Source: Alisma plantago-aquatica
Lineage: Eukaryota; Streptophyta; Magnoliopsida; Alismatales; Alismataceae
Direction: 5' to 3'
NCBI GenBank assembly: GCA_963693085.1
Contig: OY856410.1
Span: 1,328,552,304-1,328,616,303, forward strand
DNA length: 64,000 nt
In this document: in pieces, positions 21,198 through 33,281 of the stretch
Numbering within the stretch: the first letter of the stretch is position 1
Layout: each line of letters begins with the position of its first letter
Notes under the pieces: generated by a model
What the model saw: the letters and a program-made list of their open reading frames with translations, nothing else
Told to the model about the DNA's origin: nothing
Databases searched by the model: none
Program-made: the position numbers and the translations under genes

Positions 21198-24100
21198 TCA
21201 TTCAAAACAGTCATCATCATCACTTTGAGATACACTTTCATCATCCTGCTGAATTTGGGATTGGTCTTTTTTAGTTGTTGAACTAGCAATAGTAATTCCT
21301 TCCATATCTAATCTAACTATGTCACAATCAATATCTTCATCCTCTAATGTCATTGATGGCCCATCTCGAGTTTCACCTTGTACATAAGCTTCGACATTCT
21401 CAATACAAGATTGTTCTTCCATGTTGAACATATCCCATGGGGCAATCTTTACAGCAAAATGCCACCCTTTTGCAGTGACATCTTCTACATAAAATACTTT
21501 TCCAACTTGAGGTGCCACTACAAATGGTTCTCCTGTAGTTTGAAGGAATCTCAAATTAACAACAGCCAACTCATGTTCATCATGCTTGATTCCCCTCGTT
21601 GAGTAGATGTCCACCCAATCACACTTAAATAATGTCACCTTAAAGTGTTCATAATAATTGAGCACAATAACATCCTTCAAAACACCATAGTAGGTAACAT
21701 CTCTAGTAATTGGATTGCGGTCAATGGTTTTAGAATAACAATCAGTCTTAGCTACCAGAAAGACTCCACTATTTTGTGTTTTTCGATTTGCATCTTTTGC
21801 CTTGGTGTGAAATCTGTGACCATTGATAACATAGCCCTTGTACTTAATGGTCAGTTGATGTGGACCTTAAGAAAGAAACTTGATTTTATCATCCACCGTA
21901 TCTATTCTTAGGAGTGTCTCAATCTAACAAAAGAAAAGTTTGTTAGACTTTATTCATGAAGCATAACTAATTTAATTACCACAACTAAACATACATGTTC
22001 CTTAAACCATCTATCAAATGAGTTACTATGTATTCTCTGAACCTCCTTTAAGAACTTCTCAGGATGTTTTTGCCTAATGATATCATAGTGCATCCTGAAT
22101 ACAAAATATTTGCAATATGTTATTGGAATATGTTATAGCATTTTATTAACAGCAGGCAGTTGACACTAACTTACTTAATGTAGGGTTCAATTGCTTCACA
22201 ATTGAATAGTACATACTTATGGGCTTGTTTCAATGTATGTTCGTCCAACACACATGTTACCATTTTACCAATACCACGACCTACTATCGAGAAAATAGAC
22301 CAATCATCATTGTCAAGTGTTGGCTCGTATTCCAAATTTGCTTTGTCAGTATCATTTCTATTTGGTCAATTTAATTTTGTTTCAACTCCATCCAAGTATC
22401 TTGAACAAAAAGTTAGACACTCTTCAGCTATATATCCTTCTGTTATTGATCTGTCTAGATATCTTTTATTACGAATATATCCTTTTAGGGTCATCAGATA
22501 CCTGATAACAAAGTTGAGGAAAATATTATGACAAATTACATTCCAATAGGTAAAGTCATCACGACGCATGAAATGTTACCTTTCAAGTGGATACATCCAA
22601 CGATACTGAATAGGGCTGACTATCTTAGCTTCATAAGAGAGATGGACTGATAGATGCACCATTATGTCAAAAAAACATGGAGGGAATATCTTTTCCATCT
22701 CACAAAGTGTCACAGCTATTGCATTTTCTAATGCAGAAAAATCATTTGGATCTATGACTTTAGTGAACAACCTTTGAAAATAGTGGCAATGATTAATAAT
22801 ACATGACTTAGCATTCTTACTAGGCAAGGACACAGTGACAGCTAATGGCAAAAGTTGTTGCATTAGCACGTGATAATCGTGACTTTTCATTGGTAGCATC
22901 TTCTGATCCTTCAGTTGTGCACATCTTGATATATTAGACGCATACCCGTATGGAACTTTGACAGAGTTTAGGAGGTTGCAAAATAATATTTTTTTATCTT
23001 TTTTCATTGTATAGCAAGTTGGAGGTAGGATGATATATTTACCAATCGTTTTTAGATGAAGCAGAAATCTGATTCCCATATCCTCCAAATCCTTCCTTGC
23101 ATTCAATTTGTCCTTACTTTTATCCTTCAAACCTAGCAATGTTCCAACAATACTCTGACATATATTCTTCTCAATGTGGATGACATCGAGATTGTACCTT
23201 ACAATGTTAGTTTTCCAATATGATAGCTCAAAAAATATGCTTTTCCTTTCCCAATTATGTGTTGAATCCTTACCTCTTGGCTCTTTCTTACCAATTACAG
23301 TTCTTTCGTCCTCCAATTGTGACAAGATTTGAGCTCCAGAAGGCGGTTTAGGTGGACACCTAAATTCTTTCTCACCGTCAAATGCCTTTGCTTCTTTTTG
23401 AAATATGTCGCTGGTTGTTAAAAACCTACGGTGTCCTCTGTAGAAAACTTTACGTCTATGTGGCAACCAATGTGAGACAATATCTTTATTACAATAGGGA
23501 CATGCTTTGTAGCTTTTAGTACTCCAACCAGATAGATGTGCATATCCTGGAAAATCACTAATAGTCCATAATAAAGAAGCATGCATCAGAAAGAATTCCT
23601 TGGTTCCAGCGTCATATGTATGTACACCAGTATCCCATAGTACTTTCAAATCATCAACCAATGGATGCAAGTACACATCTATATTTTCGGGTGAAGCTGG
23701 TTCAGGAATGAATAGGGAAAACATAAAATATGGTTGCTTCATGCACAACCAAGGATGTAAATTATATGGAATAATTACAATAGGCCATGTACTGTAAGAA
23801 GTACCCATTGTCCCAAAAGGATTAAATCCGTCAGTTGCAAGTCCCAATCAAATGTTTCTATCATCTGCGGAAAATTTTGGATGCATCACATCAAATGTTT
23901 TCTGTGCAGGTGAATAAATCGGGTGTCTTAACTTGTCATCTTTTTCATATTCTTATGCATGCCACCTCATTAAGGAAGAGGTTTTTGATGACATGAATAA
24001 CCGCATTAGGCAGGGTATAAGTGGAAAGTGTCTGAGCACTTTGATAGGTATTCTCTTGGGTTTTTTTGCAAGCTCACCATCATCATCTGGGATTGTAATC

Positions 24101-24783
24101 GGTTTCCATCTTGATGCTCCACATTTATCACAGACGTCTTTATCAGCAAAATCCTTCCAAAACAACATGCAACCATTTGGACAATCATGAATCTTCACAT
24201 AATCTAAGCCCAACCCCGTAATCGTCTTTTTTAGCTCATAAAATGAATTAGGTAACTTTTCTCCTTCTGGTAGCATCTTCTTAAAGAACATAAGAAACAT
24301 AGATGTTGCTTTCTTACTCAAGCCATTAAGACAAACCAGGTGATAGAATTCTAGGATGCAAGCAAGTTTGCTATATTTCTTACACCTTGGATATAATTCT
24401 GTCTCAGAATCCTTTAACAAGATATAAAATTTTTCAGTATTGAAATGTTGATCACTAGATGGCTCCACTCCTTCTGTATTTCCATCTTCACTGAAACTCA
24501 AAAAAGTATCATGCAACATATCTTGTAAATTTTCAGCATTAAGGAAATCTCCCTGATTAGTAGGAGCATCCATTTGAACATCGACATCTTCACCATGAAA
24601 AGCCCAAGAAATATAGCTTGGTAAGAAGCCATGACACAGTATATGGCTCAATGCAGTCTTTCTGGTGACCTGGTATACATTAGCACACTTTCTACTTGGG
24701 CATACAATCTTGTCTCCAATCAATGAATGTTCAAAAGCGAAATCCAAAAATTTTATTACGCCACATAAGTATTTACTGCTCAT
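21198..24783 (-). pseudogene. CACTA-1 TNPD-like transposase (Transpos_assoc, Transposase_21, DUF4218, DUF4216)
   Basis: It begins MSSKYLCGVIKFLDFA with the N-terminal associated domain (CPSRKCAN..HILCHGF). Then comes a cysteine-rich segment CPNGCMLFW..CDKCGASRW, the Transposase_21 core with LATDGFNPFG, YLHPLVDDLKVLW, DFPGYAHLSGWSTK, YKACPYC and DVIHIEKNICQSI, then LKSHDYHVLMQQLLPL (DUF4218) and YKGYVINGHRFHTK (DUF4216). A clear intron lies at 22579-22502, joining MYPLER to YLMTLKGYI. Four in-frame stops interrupt otherwise open sequence: TAA at 23955-23953, TGA at 23850-23848, TGA at 22368-22366 and TAA at 21869-21867. Further introns lie near 22190-22095 and 21990-21930. TNPD is the catalytic DDE-type subunit that cuts the CACTA ends; it would be non-functional as it stands. 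Confidence 0.93.
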
Positions 24784-25154
24784 TCAGTCATCCTCTGCTA
24801 TCCAAGACTTATCCATTCTATAAAAATAGTAAAATATATAGCATATGAGTAAGTATGCCATATTAAAAAAGACTATACAATATGAGAAAATACTAGTGTA
24901 ATCATGAAAATGAAGTTCAAGTGAGCCTATCTGACTAGGTGGGTGCCCAAGCATTTTTTGAAATACTTATAATAAGGATAAAAGAACATAGTTATAATAA
25001 GGATAAAAGAACATTTATAATGAAATTTGTCAGTAATTTGTAACATAATAGGATATGCATATTTCTTTTTGTTGTTTGGTTTCAAATGTGTTGGCACATT
25101 TGGCATACCAGGAATGAATTCATTCACAAAGCTTCTATACCTCCTCTGTAGGTT

Positions 25155-25820
25155 ATGTTACATTTCATAAAAGTAAGAACCAACTCCATTACACAGATCG
25201 TGAGAGATCAAGCTAAACAAAGGTGGAAGCTTACGAAGTATGAACCCCTCCAGATTAATAAGGATTCTATCCTGATCTTCGCTGATGCGTCTTTCAAAGA
25301 TGATAATTCTGGTCTGGGTATTCACGTTGTCAACTCCGTGGGTCGATGTCTGCAAGTTGAAGGTCATACCATGGCGGCTAATAACACCATGCTTGCAGAA
25401 GTCCAAGAAATTCTCCAAGCTGCTGTGCTAGTCAGCAAGCTACAGCCATCGCAGGTCATTATCTTGTCAGACTGTTCAACAGCTGTTGATATCTTCAATA
25501 ACAGGATCTCCCTACAGAAATACAGGCCTTATGTGGAGGGATTCAAGAAGCTGATGGCCACCTCTCCTTCTTATCGAGTTAGCATGATTCCCAGGGAACA
25601 CAACAAGGTAGCGGACTGCATTGCGAAGGCCGCTCTACAAACAACTATAGATAGACTTAGCTCAACTAGTAGGAGCTCTGTAAACTTTAATTCTCTAGTT
25701 CTGTCCTTTCTTTCAAATAAACCTCCGTGGTTGGATATAGCTGTTGATGTTAATTTGGATGCTCTTGAGCCTGCAAGAGAGAGCAGGGTGAATATATAAT
25801 CTCTTAGGTTGGAAAAAAAA
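25155..25820 (+). CDS. LINE 3' fragment: RNase H domain ORF and poly(A)
   Basis: An uninterrupted 214-codon frame carries an RNase H fold of the type at the end of plant LINE ORF2 (RVT_3). It has FADASFKDDNSGLGIHV (first Asp), LAEVQEILQAA (catalytic Glu), ILSDCSTAVDIFN (Asp) and IPREHNKVADCIAKAA (final Asp region). A run of ten A's (25811-25820) follows 14 bases after the stop codon, as expected at a LINE 3' end. So this is probably a 5'-truncated LINE copy in plus orientation inside CACTA-1, not a host gene. I could not find a target-site duplication. The open frame suggests fairly recent arrival. The methionine start is not biologically meaningful. Confidence 0.8.
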
Positions 25821-26250
25821 AAGATGGGATGGATTTGAGAATTTGAAACATTCATGGGAACACACACTTCAATTATAAGCATTCATGTATCAACTTTTAG
25901 TTCCATTCATTAATATCTTTTTACATCCACACACAAGGGTGTACCCCTAAACAATAACTAAACAACGGGGTTGGTGTACCCCTAAACATGTGCATAATTA
26001 AAATAACTATTAAAACAAACAATTCTAGATAGATAGACAACTAAATACTACCCCAACATGGTCTTGCATCAGTAACTTCGAGGACTTATCATTGTGGCAA
26101 TCTTCTTCTGAAGTTTAGAAAAGAAAGCAGCACATTTTTTAATTGATGCAAGACCCTAAACATCATACTACCCCATCATCCTTGATTTCTTTAAGATAAA
26201 AAGTGTAAACACACATTTTTTTTCTTGACAATTATATTTGTTAATTGGAC
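25821..26250. other. CACTA-1 interior, no gene seen
   Basis: AT-rich sequence. Short internal duplications (GTGTACCCCTAAACA occurs twice near 25940-25985; CATACTACCCC-type phrases recur near 26048 and 26164). Nothing coding. Confidence 0.4.
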
Positions 26251-26712
26251 CTACCGTGGTCTTTTTGATGATTGTGCTATGTCACGGATCTCCCCATTGT
26301 ATTTAGACAAATCAGAATTGACAGGGGCCTCATCATCAGATTCGTCTGAGCTGATATCCTCCATCGTGCACTGATACCGCCGTAGATGATCGGGGGTCTC
26401 GTAGTTGATGTTGTTTATCCAAACTTTGATGGTATTATGGCCAATTGGATGGAGAAAAAGCTTGTCTCTACGACCCACTAGCATCTTTCTAATCCAATCA
26501 TGCAAACCAGATTTTGATACAAGATTTCCTGCCAAATCATACTCAACCTCGATATCATGTGAATAATTGCCAAAATTTAGGGTCACTTCACCAGGCCTGT
26601 AGTGTCTTCCTTTTAGAAAATGCCATTGTTTGGGTATGGATAGTTGGTTTAAGGAACGATCATCTAGGATGATGTCCAATTGTTCTTCAATAGGGAACGT
26701 TAACAGTGGCAT
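26251..26712 (-). CDS. Uncharacterised 153-codon ORF, possibly B3-like fold
   Basis: This is one of the longest clean frames in the window. It begins MPLLTFPIEEQLDIILDD and has a patterned middle: IPKQWHFL, EVTLNFGNYSHDIEVEYD, GLHDWIRKMLVGRRDKLFLH, TIKVWINN. The tail is acidic (SSDESDDE). The order (substrate-like IPKxF/W start, beta strand ending in a W/I-x-V motif, GWxxFVxxN-like helix, then a D-x-L-x-F strand and a final K-V strand) is reminiscent of plant B3 DNA-binding domains, but the key signature is weak and I am not confident. It lies upstream of the TNPD gene on the same strand within CACTA-1, where captured or accessory genes are often found. It could also be a CACTA-specific accessory protein. 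Confidence 0.45.
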   Translation of the reverse strand: MPLLTFPIEEQLDIILDDRSLNQLSIPKQWHFLKGRHYRPGEVTLNFGNYSHDIEVEYDLAGNLVSKSGLHDWIRKMLVGRRDKLFLHPIGHNTIKVWINNINYETPDHLRRYQCTMEDISSDESDDEAPVNSDLSKYNGEIRDIAQSSKRPR

Positions 26713-29200
26713 AAAGGCCTAGTTCATAGTGATTGTTGCGGGTGGACAAAGACTGCATAATATTAGTATTAATAAATTGTAAGTACATATAATGATGTTA
26801 TATATTTTCAGAAAAAGTTGTATAACATCAGTTAACCTATTATTGCTTGTCATAACCAACTTTATTGTGGTAGACATGATAGCTTGAAAATAAATCTAAT
26901 AGAAGAAATCATGTCCTATATAGAGGCTATATATTTGCAATTGGTCCAATGCTCACTAATCCTTCTTTGAGAATTTCAATGAAGTAACTAGTATTTTCTA
27001 TAATTTGATGTATCTTGGTATTTCATACAATGAGGTGACACTTATTATCTATTTTTTGAATCAACACTCATATTTTAGATTATCAAACAGGTTAATGGTT
27101 TCTGGCTTATTTTGTATAGGTGTGAGACCTACTTAATTGGAGTATCGATGTACTACTATAGAATGTGTGAGACCTATTTGAAGAGGTTACTGGTGTCTTT
27201 CCAAATTTTTACTATAGTCTTGTAATTCTGTTTTTATCAAAATACTACTAAAAGATATCTTATCATCTTATTATTTTAATAGTACCACAAATTTTATGAC
27301 AAGATGGATTCATCTAAAAATTGTAAATTTTCTAAATGAGTTACAAGAAGGATTCATCTAAAAATTGTAAATTTTCTAAATGAGTTATGTGAGGTTATTA
27401 TTCTCTAACCTATATGTAAATGGGATAGATTCCTGCCACTTTAGTTTAATGAGTACATGACACTATGTTTGAAATACTTTTCAAAAGGATAAAATAGCAT
27501 ACTTATAATAAGGACCCAGAAACATTCTAATCATTTTGAGCTGAATCTGAAAATGAGTAGGAGCATGGGTCCTATCCGCCAGTATCAAAGGAAAATTCAT
27601 AAACCTCAAAACCACCAACATGGTTTCCAAACCTACAACCTCAGCTTCTACAAGCTCACCTACTAGAAACCTTTAGAACATATACAGCCAGAAAGTAGGA
27701 ATCTATACAAACAAATACCAAAGATACACTCCCTGATATGCAGTTGAACACCAAGGTGTATGCTCTTCATAACATGGTACTCAATCATGGCTATATTCCT
27801 TTTTTGGTCGGCCGAAACTCCTGTTTTCAAAGGATAGGAATATCATTTCAAAGAATCCCATAAGAGCCTTAAAAAAAGGAGAACCATACGAAGCCATTTC
27901 AAACACTTCCATAGGTAAGAGCCAGCATAGAATCCCATCCTTGGATGACATCAAACAGGGAAAAGACAATCCAACCCAAGGATAGATCACATATCCTTTA
28001 ACCAATGATAACCAACAGAAGAAAAAAGTAGAACATCACTCAAACCACATCAGAAAAAAGGATTCAAAAGAAAACAACATACAAGACCTTCCAATCAAAA
28101 CCAACAGAAGCTTCAACCAGCTGAGCCTGACAAGAGATGGGAGAAAAGTATTGAACCTTGACCAAGCATAAGAATAGAATCATAGCATCCAAATGTCTAG
28201 AATTAAAATGAAAAGAATATGACAAGAGGAGCAACCCCCCCCCCATTGACAAGGGGAATTGAATGATCATAATATAATTGTGCTCACATGTAACCAATTC
28301 ATGGTGAAGGGAAATAGTGTTATTTTTCTTTGCTATTTCTTAGTTGTATCATCTTCAAACTAGCCCCCCCCCCTTTAGAAGTCAGTGATGCTCAGTAAGC
28401 CCCTACTTTTTAGAAATTTCATTTGAAGTATAGTTTCTACTATATAAGTGGATCAACCCATGTATTTTGGTATAGAAATTAACTATGATGAAGATGAGAT
28501 GCTTAATCATTCTTGGCCTCTGTGTTTTTGAGAATATATTATATTTCTCACTTATATTAAAGGGAAACATATAGTAATAAAATGGCATTGTTTTGTAACC
28601 TATTTATATACACTAATCTAAAAACATAGAAGAAAATTGGTGTGGGTAATGACATATCACAATGTATACTAAAAATATCTAAGCCCAATCAAACCTAATT
28701 TCATGTATATACCATAACCATGAATAATTATACTTCATAAAAATTAGCTTCTAATTAGAACATGGGAATCAGGATGGAATACCAGGTCTAATATCAGGGA
28801 GGTTCCTTGTCTCAAAACCATTCCAAAGATTATAAAATCTTATTTTTTACTTCGTTGGGAGTTGTTATGCATAAATCTTAGTGATTCTTGGCCTCATTAA
28901 AATCCATGTGTCTTAGTGGTGTGCTAGTTGCAAATGAAACATCGACTCAGTTTTAATGCCCACAATCAAATTTCCATTATCCTATACTTCTTTAAGTCTT
29001 AGTCCCCTAAATTAATGGAAGTAATGTGATTTTATTATTTGAATACTTTTCTATCTTATGTTTATAACTATTGAAGTTGATGCTGGCTACAATTCATGAG
29101 TTATTTCTGACCTTATCTTGTTTGTCGTTTCCTCCTTGATATCAAAATCTACATTGATGGACAATATGTTAGTAAAAGTTAGACCACTAAAGAATTGGTG
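26713..29200. other. CACTA-1 5' region, mostly non-coding
   Basis: No intact gene. A 42-bp phrase is duplicated nearly perfectly at about 27305-27345 and 27348-27390. Minus-strand text at about 28297-28200 (FSPISCQAQLVEASV) faintly resembles the end of a LINE reverse transcriptase and may be LINE debris. Two poly-C runs occur near 28237 and 28364. Confidence 0.4.
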
Positions 29201-29212
29201 ATTAGATACCCA

Positions 29213-29443
29213 TTACCAAACCCATGATTGCATCTCCACATTCTCATGAACTCTATTATTCCTCTCCCTCCATAACCAGTACAAGATGCACATTGCCAAA
29301 CAATGATTCTCCTTGCTAGTGCAATTAACTAAGTCAATCATGGAATTAGGAATAATGAGTAAACAAGGAACTCTAGCTTCAGCCCAGATCTTGCTCGAAT
29401 AAGAGAATTTAAACATGTAATACATTGACATACAATTTATCAA
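29213..29443 (-). pseudogene. LINE ORF2 fragment (WxWRERNNR region)
   Basis: A 76-codon minus-strand frame includes KIWAEARVP, then CLAMCILYWLWRERNNRVHE. Plant LINE ORF2 proteins have a WxIWRERNxRIF motif between the zinc-binding region and RNase H. It is an isolated piece, in the opposite orientation to the RNase H fragment at 25155. Confidence 0.55.
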
Positions 29444-30019
29444 TGTGAAACTGAAATCAATCCAAAATAAAGCAAGAACATAGCAAAATTAAGGGAGGGG
29501 TAAGAAAATTGTAGAGGTAGGAATATATCTTATAGAGATGGTTCTTCTTCTACTAGTGTGAATCAATATAGAGCATTCGATTGTGATGGTGATAATGGTT
29601 GGGGAAGAGAATCTATTTGTAATGTGGTTGGGACTAATCACCTGGCACCAATGTAGCAATGTGGCTAAACTGGCTTCCTCGGTGCCGACAAAGTAGACTC
29701 CTGACTTCCTCAGTGCTGGCAATGTGGCACTTCACCGGCCAGTAGTCGAAAGCGATCCTCCATGTTGTGATCAACGCGCTGCCACCAGTCAGTCGATGCG
29801 TGCAATCCTTAAAGACGTTGTTAGGGCGAGCGACGATCGACCAGGAGGCTAAATCTCCTCCACGCGTTGTCAATTTTGAAAGAATATCGATGGGGGATTG
29901 GGGAGATCAATCGCCACAATCACCGCGATACTAGTTGTTACGTGGGAGCGTGAAGGAAAAGTGGGAGAAGTGAATGAAAATTTCAGATTGAAATATATTA
30001 CAGCTACTTCGTCATTTGG

Positions 30020-30207
30020 TTTGGCAATTTAAAATTGCCACTAATTAAATATAAAAATACCTTTAATGTTACATCTTTTTTATAAACTCTATCATAGGTG
30101 CTTTAGTGGCATTTTAATTAAAAATGCTTGTACATTAGATAGATACTGGCTTTTTCTTACAAAAGCCACTAGAATAAAAGCCACTAATGGGCATTTTTGT
30201 TCTAGTG
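30020..30207 (-). repeat. CACTA-1 right TIR and subterminal repeats
   Basis: Several copies of GCCACTAA/TTAGTGGC precede the terminus. The last 16 bases are the imperfect inverse of the left end. The following ATG is the target duplication. Confidence 0.85.
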
Positions 30208-30254
30208 ATGGTTTCTATCCCAACCCCTTTGGCCTCAAAACCTAGTCCTAATGC

Positions 30255-30262
30255 TATAAAAA
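30255..30262 (+). promoter_or_regulatory. Candidate RT1 LTR TATA box
   Basis: TATAAAAA lies in the 5' LTR 48 bases downstream of the CACTA-1 end. The homologous site in the 3' LTR reads TTTAAAA. It would place transcription start near 30290. Inference from sequence only. Confidence 0.35.
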
Positions 30263-32251
30263 TGCCCCCGCAAAGACCCGTAGCAAGCACTCCTTCCTAA
30301 GATGAATTTTGGTGCTCTCAATTTATCCCAATCACTCCATATTTCTCCTCCTTATCGTCTTCTATTGGTGGTGCCACCGCACAACCCCCTTGGGGCATTC
30401 GCCTTCCCCGTGCCCCACTCCAAATCAGAGTCCGCTAGCACCTCGCAAGGCCCCAATGACCTCAGGAGGCACCTTTGCTTGTCGACCTCGGAGCCCCTAC
30501 TCCATTTCCCCTACCTCTGCTGAGCTCATCCACCGTGTCTTTGTGCTCTAATACAAGAGAGCTAGAATGGGAGGAAGGAATCCCAGAATGACCGATGTAG
30601 TGGGTGTCCAACCGATCCAAGAGAATCACCAAACATGGATTCATACCAGCCAAAATGAAAGGATTGAACCGTGAATCCAAGGTTGAACCAGACCACTAAG
30701 ATAGAAATCTACATCGCCTATGTGGTGCAACCTGTACCTCTCATTTTGAATCAAATAGCCAACCATTTCTTCTATTTAAGGTATTTTTTCCTCCTCTCTA
30801 CCCAATATTCATTATAATTGACCAAATCTTTCAAAAATAGTATCTTTTGAATCCTAGATCCAAACATTATGAATAAATAATCAATTTTGATCATAAAAAT
30901 CTAATAAATCATTTAAAAATAATTTGAGACTTTTACAAATGGTTCACACTGATATATCTAAATCATGATCTCTTACTTATTCAATTTTTCAAATGACTCA
31001 ATATTCATGTGTAAACTTTGGAAATCCTAATATTGGACTTTGATGTTCATCTTGGGACTCAAAAATAATAACTTGACTAATGAAGATCACATATATATTT
31101 GTTTTTGAATATGATTCTTAGAAATAATATTGATAATGATATCTTAATGATTGACCTAAATCTTGTGAAATATTCTAATCTTTTGACCTAATATTTGATC
31201 TCTGACCTTACTTGAATATCAATGGAATCTTGATTTAGTATTAAACACCAATGATGCTAATTCATCATGATGATGATAATGACTTGGATAATGATTATAA
31301 AATCACTATTAACACATATGATCCTAGAAAACCTAGGTAAGTCATTCACACTCAAGAATATATATTTGACACTTCAATAAAGTTGGACATTTGGAAATAT
31401 TGTTGATTATAAGTGGATGGCCTAACCCTAAGGTAGAAATAGTAAAATGTAACCCTAATCTTGAATATTGAAACATGATTTTAAAATATCATGATCTTCA
31501 CCCTTGATCCAAATATTGTTGATTTACGATATGACTCAAAGGGTTGACCTATTATTGTTGAAATATTTACTCTAAATCTTAAATGAAAGGTACGCTATTA
31601 TATCTCCTCCTTGATTGTGTTGAAGATACTTTTTATGTATCTCTTGATTGTATACTTGAATATATACTTGGTTGAGCTATTATTCCCTATTGATTAGGCT
31701 TCCATTTTTCTGATATTATATTTTGAGACAAACTTGAAAACATAAATAATATTGCCCATTATTATTGTCTGTATATTGATGATGATAATATTGATAATTT
31801 TGATAATGTTGATATTGAGTGCAAGCGACCTCCTCATTCAGATGGTGGTACTTGTACATTGACCTCCTACCTCATATGGAGAGAAGGAGCCTAGTGACCT
31901 TCCCCATCGCATTGGGGCAATGGAGCAACACAAAATATATAAACATGCTTCTCGAATAATCATAATGGGAACTCGTAATAAAAATTGAATTGTTCAAAAT
32001 AAACAACTTTTCGAATAATATTCACTTTGGAAAATCGCTTGTTATACTTTTTGAATATAAGTCCTGCCAAATGTACTATTTTTCTATAAACTATTTTAAT
32101 TCTTTTTATAGCATACAGTGCAATTGCATGATTGTGTCTTGATTTTCTTGATTTTAGGCAAAACAAATGGAACATTAACTAGATCACTTCCACACTGGAT
32201 ATACTTTGACAACAAGGATAAATCTGTGAAATCTCCTATTTGGGTTAGCTT

Positions 32252-33102
32252 TTTTTTTGATACCAAACAGATCCATTCATTACTCAAGCCATACGGCATC
32301 TACAAGTAGAGAAGTACAACCAAAAGAAACCTAGATTAGTCAAGTACATAGATCTAACACCACTACCACTCATATTGGAATGAGATTGAAACACTTCTGC
32401 ATAGAAATCTCTTCTTTGTGGCTGACCAAAGCATCTGTTGTGAGAGATACCTTCAACTTGAGCATAAGGCAGCGGCATTAAGCATGAACCCGACTGAGAT
32501 TTCGTCTGATTGTTGACTCTACCATCCATGGCACGACTCGAGCTGCAATGAACCTGAGACAAAAACGAGACCAACTAGGGATCTCGTCACTCTCACGAAA
32601 GGAGAGACACCCAAACCCCGAAGGGAGAGACAAACGTCAGAGGAACACGGCAAGAAGAAGGCAAGAAATTGCCTAGAACTAGGACCAAAATGAAAGGCAG
32701 GAGCCGACACAGACTGAACTGAAAAATAGAGAGAAAGTAGCAAAGCGAAAAATGCCCGCCCCCAGTAGATATACGCCAAAAGCTTCTTGGCGGCCACCTC
32801 CTTGCCTCCACCAAGTGACCAGCTTCACCAGAGATGAAGCCACCGCGTAGGAAAGCACCGCCCCACCACCCAGAAGCCCCGATCTAAAGGCACGGAGGGC
32901 AAATGCGACAGAGAGGAGAGCTAGCCATCCGCAGCCCCAGCGACGCACGATCTGCGAAGAGGATAGTTGCCCGATGAATGCCCAGGGGGAGAGGGTGGCT
33001 ACGCGTTGGCAGTCGACCACCTCCCCCAAGCCGGAGAGTCATGCATATGAACCCTAGCTGCCTCTAGAGAGTCGCCCAGGGGGAGAGTCATGCATTCCAG
33101 GG
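32252..33102 (-). mobile_element. LINE-like non-autonomous insertion in RT1 5' LTR (851 bp)
   Basis: On the minus strand it ends in a poly(A) tail preceded by TGGATCTGTTTGGTATC, a 3' end of plant L1-like type. It is flanked by a 17-bp target duplication with one mismatch (32235-32251 and 33103-33119, CCTATTTGGSTTAGCTT). The empty site is visible in the 3' LTR at about 38172-38190. The 5' two thirds are GC-rich with overlapping open frames up to 116 codons (33029-32679, 32797-32519), but these lack reverse-transcriptase or endonuclease motifs. It may be a LINE deletion derivative (5' leader joined to 3' end) or a processed transcript copy. Confidence 0.85.
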
Positions 33103-33281
33103 CCTATTTGGCTTAGCTTGTTCTTTAAATCTCCTATTTTATGAGTTATTATTTCTTATTGTTTATATGCCAGTGTGTGAGATCTTATTGGGCCACTCAG
33201 GGATGGGCACTTCAATCCTTTTACCACTATCTAGGTAGTGGGATTGGGATTGGGATTGGGGTAAGAATGGTTTCGTGACAA

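Larger units (their letters stand above)
11423..30207 (-). mobile_element. CACTA-1: 18.8-kb En/Spm transposon carrying host gene fragments
   Basis: The left end reads CACTACAACAAACATT and the right end, on the minus strand, CACTAGAACAAAAATG. They are flanked by the 3-bp duplication ATG (11420-11422 and 30208-30210). The uninterrupted target exists in the 3' LTR of RT1 at 36127-36129, which proves the boundaries. Both ends carry subterminal repeats built on TTAGTGGC/GCCACTAA. On the minus strand are TNPD-like (24783-21198) and TNPA-like (20893-17969) genes, both degraded. The remaining interior holds AGO4-like exons, a Tim17/22/23-like fragment, three LINE ORF2 fragments and a 153-codon ORF. 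Carrying multi-gene cargo in the 3' half and ahead of the TNPD gene is known behaviour for large plant CACTA elements. Confidence 0.95.
10748..33280 (+). repeat. RT1 5' LTR (interrupted)
   Basis: The LTR sequence is 10748-11422, then 30211-32251, then 33120-33280; the rest is CACTA-1 and the LINE-like element with their TSD copies. Segments match 35464-36129, 36130-38180 and the remainder up to 38340 in the 3' LTR. A TATAAAAA at 30255-30262, 48 bases after the CACTA-1 insertion point, is a candidate LTR TATA box; in the 3' LTR it is changed to TTTAAAA. GC-rich open frames at 30302-30680 lie within the LTR and show no protein similarity. Confidence 0.9.

Noticed and set aside
30302..30680. Open frames in the RT1 5' LTR (and 36229-36586 in the 3' LTR)
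   Set aside because: The two LTR copies differ by frameshifting indels, so the frames are not conserved.
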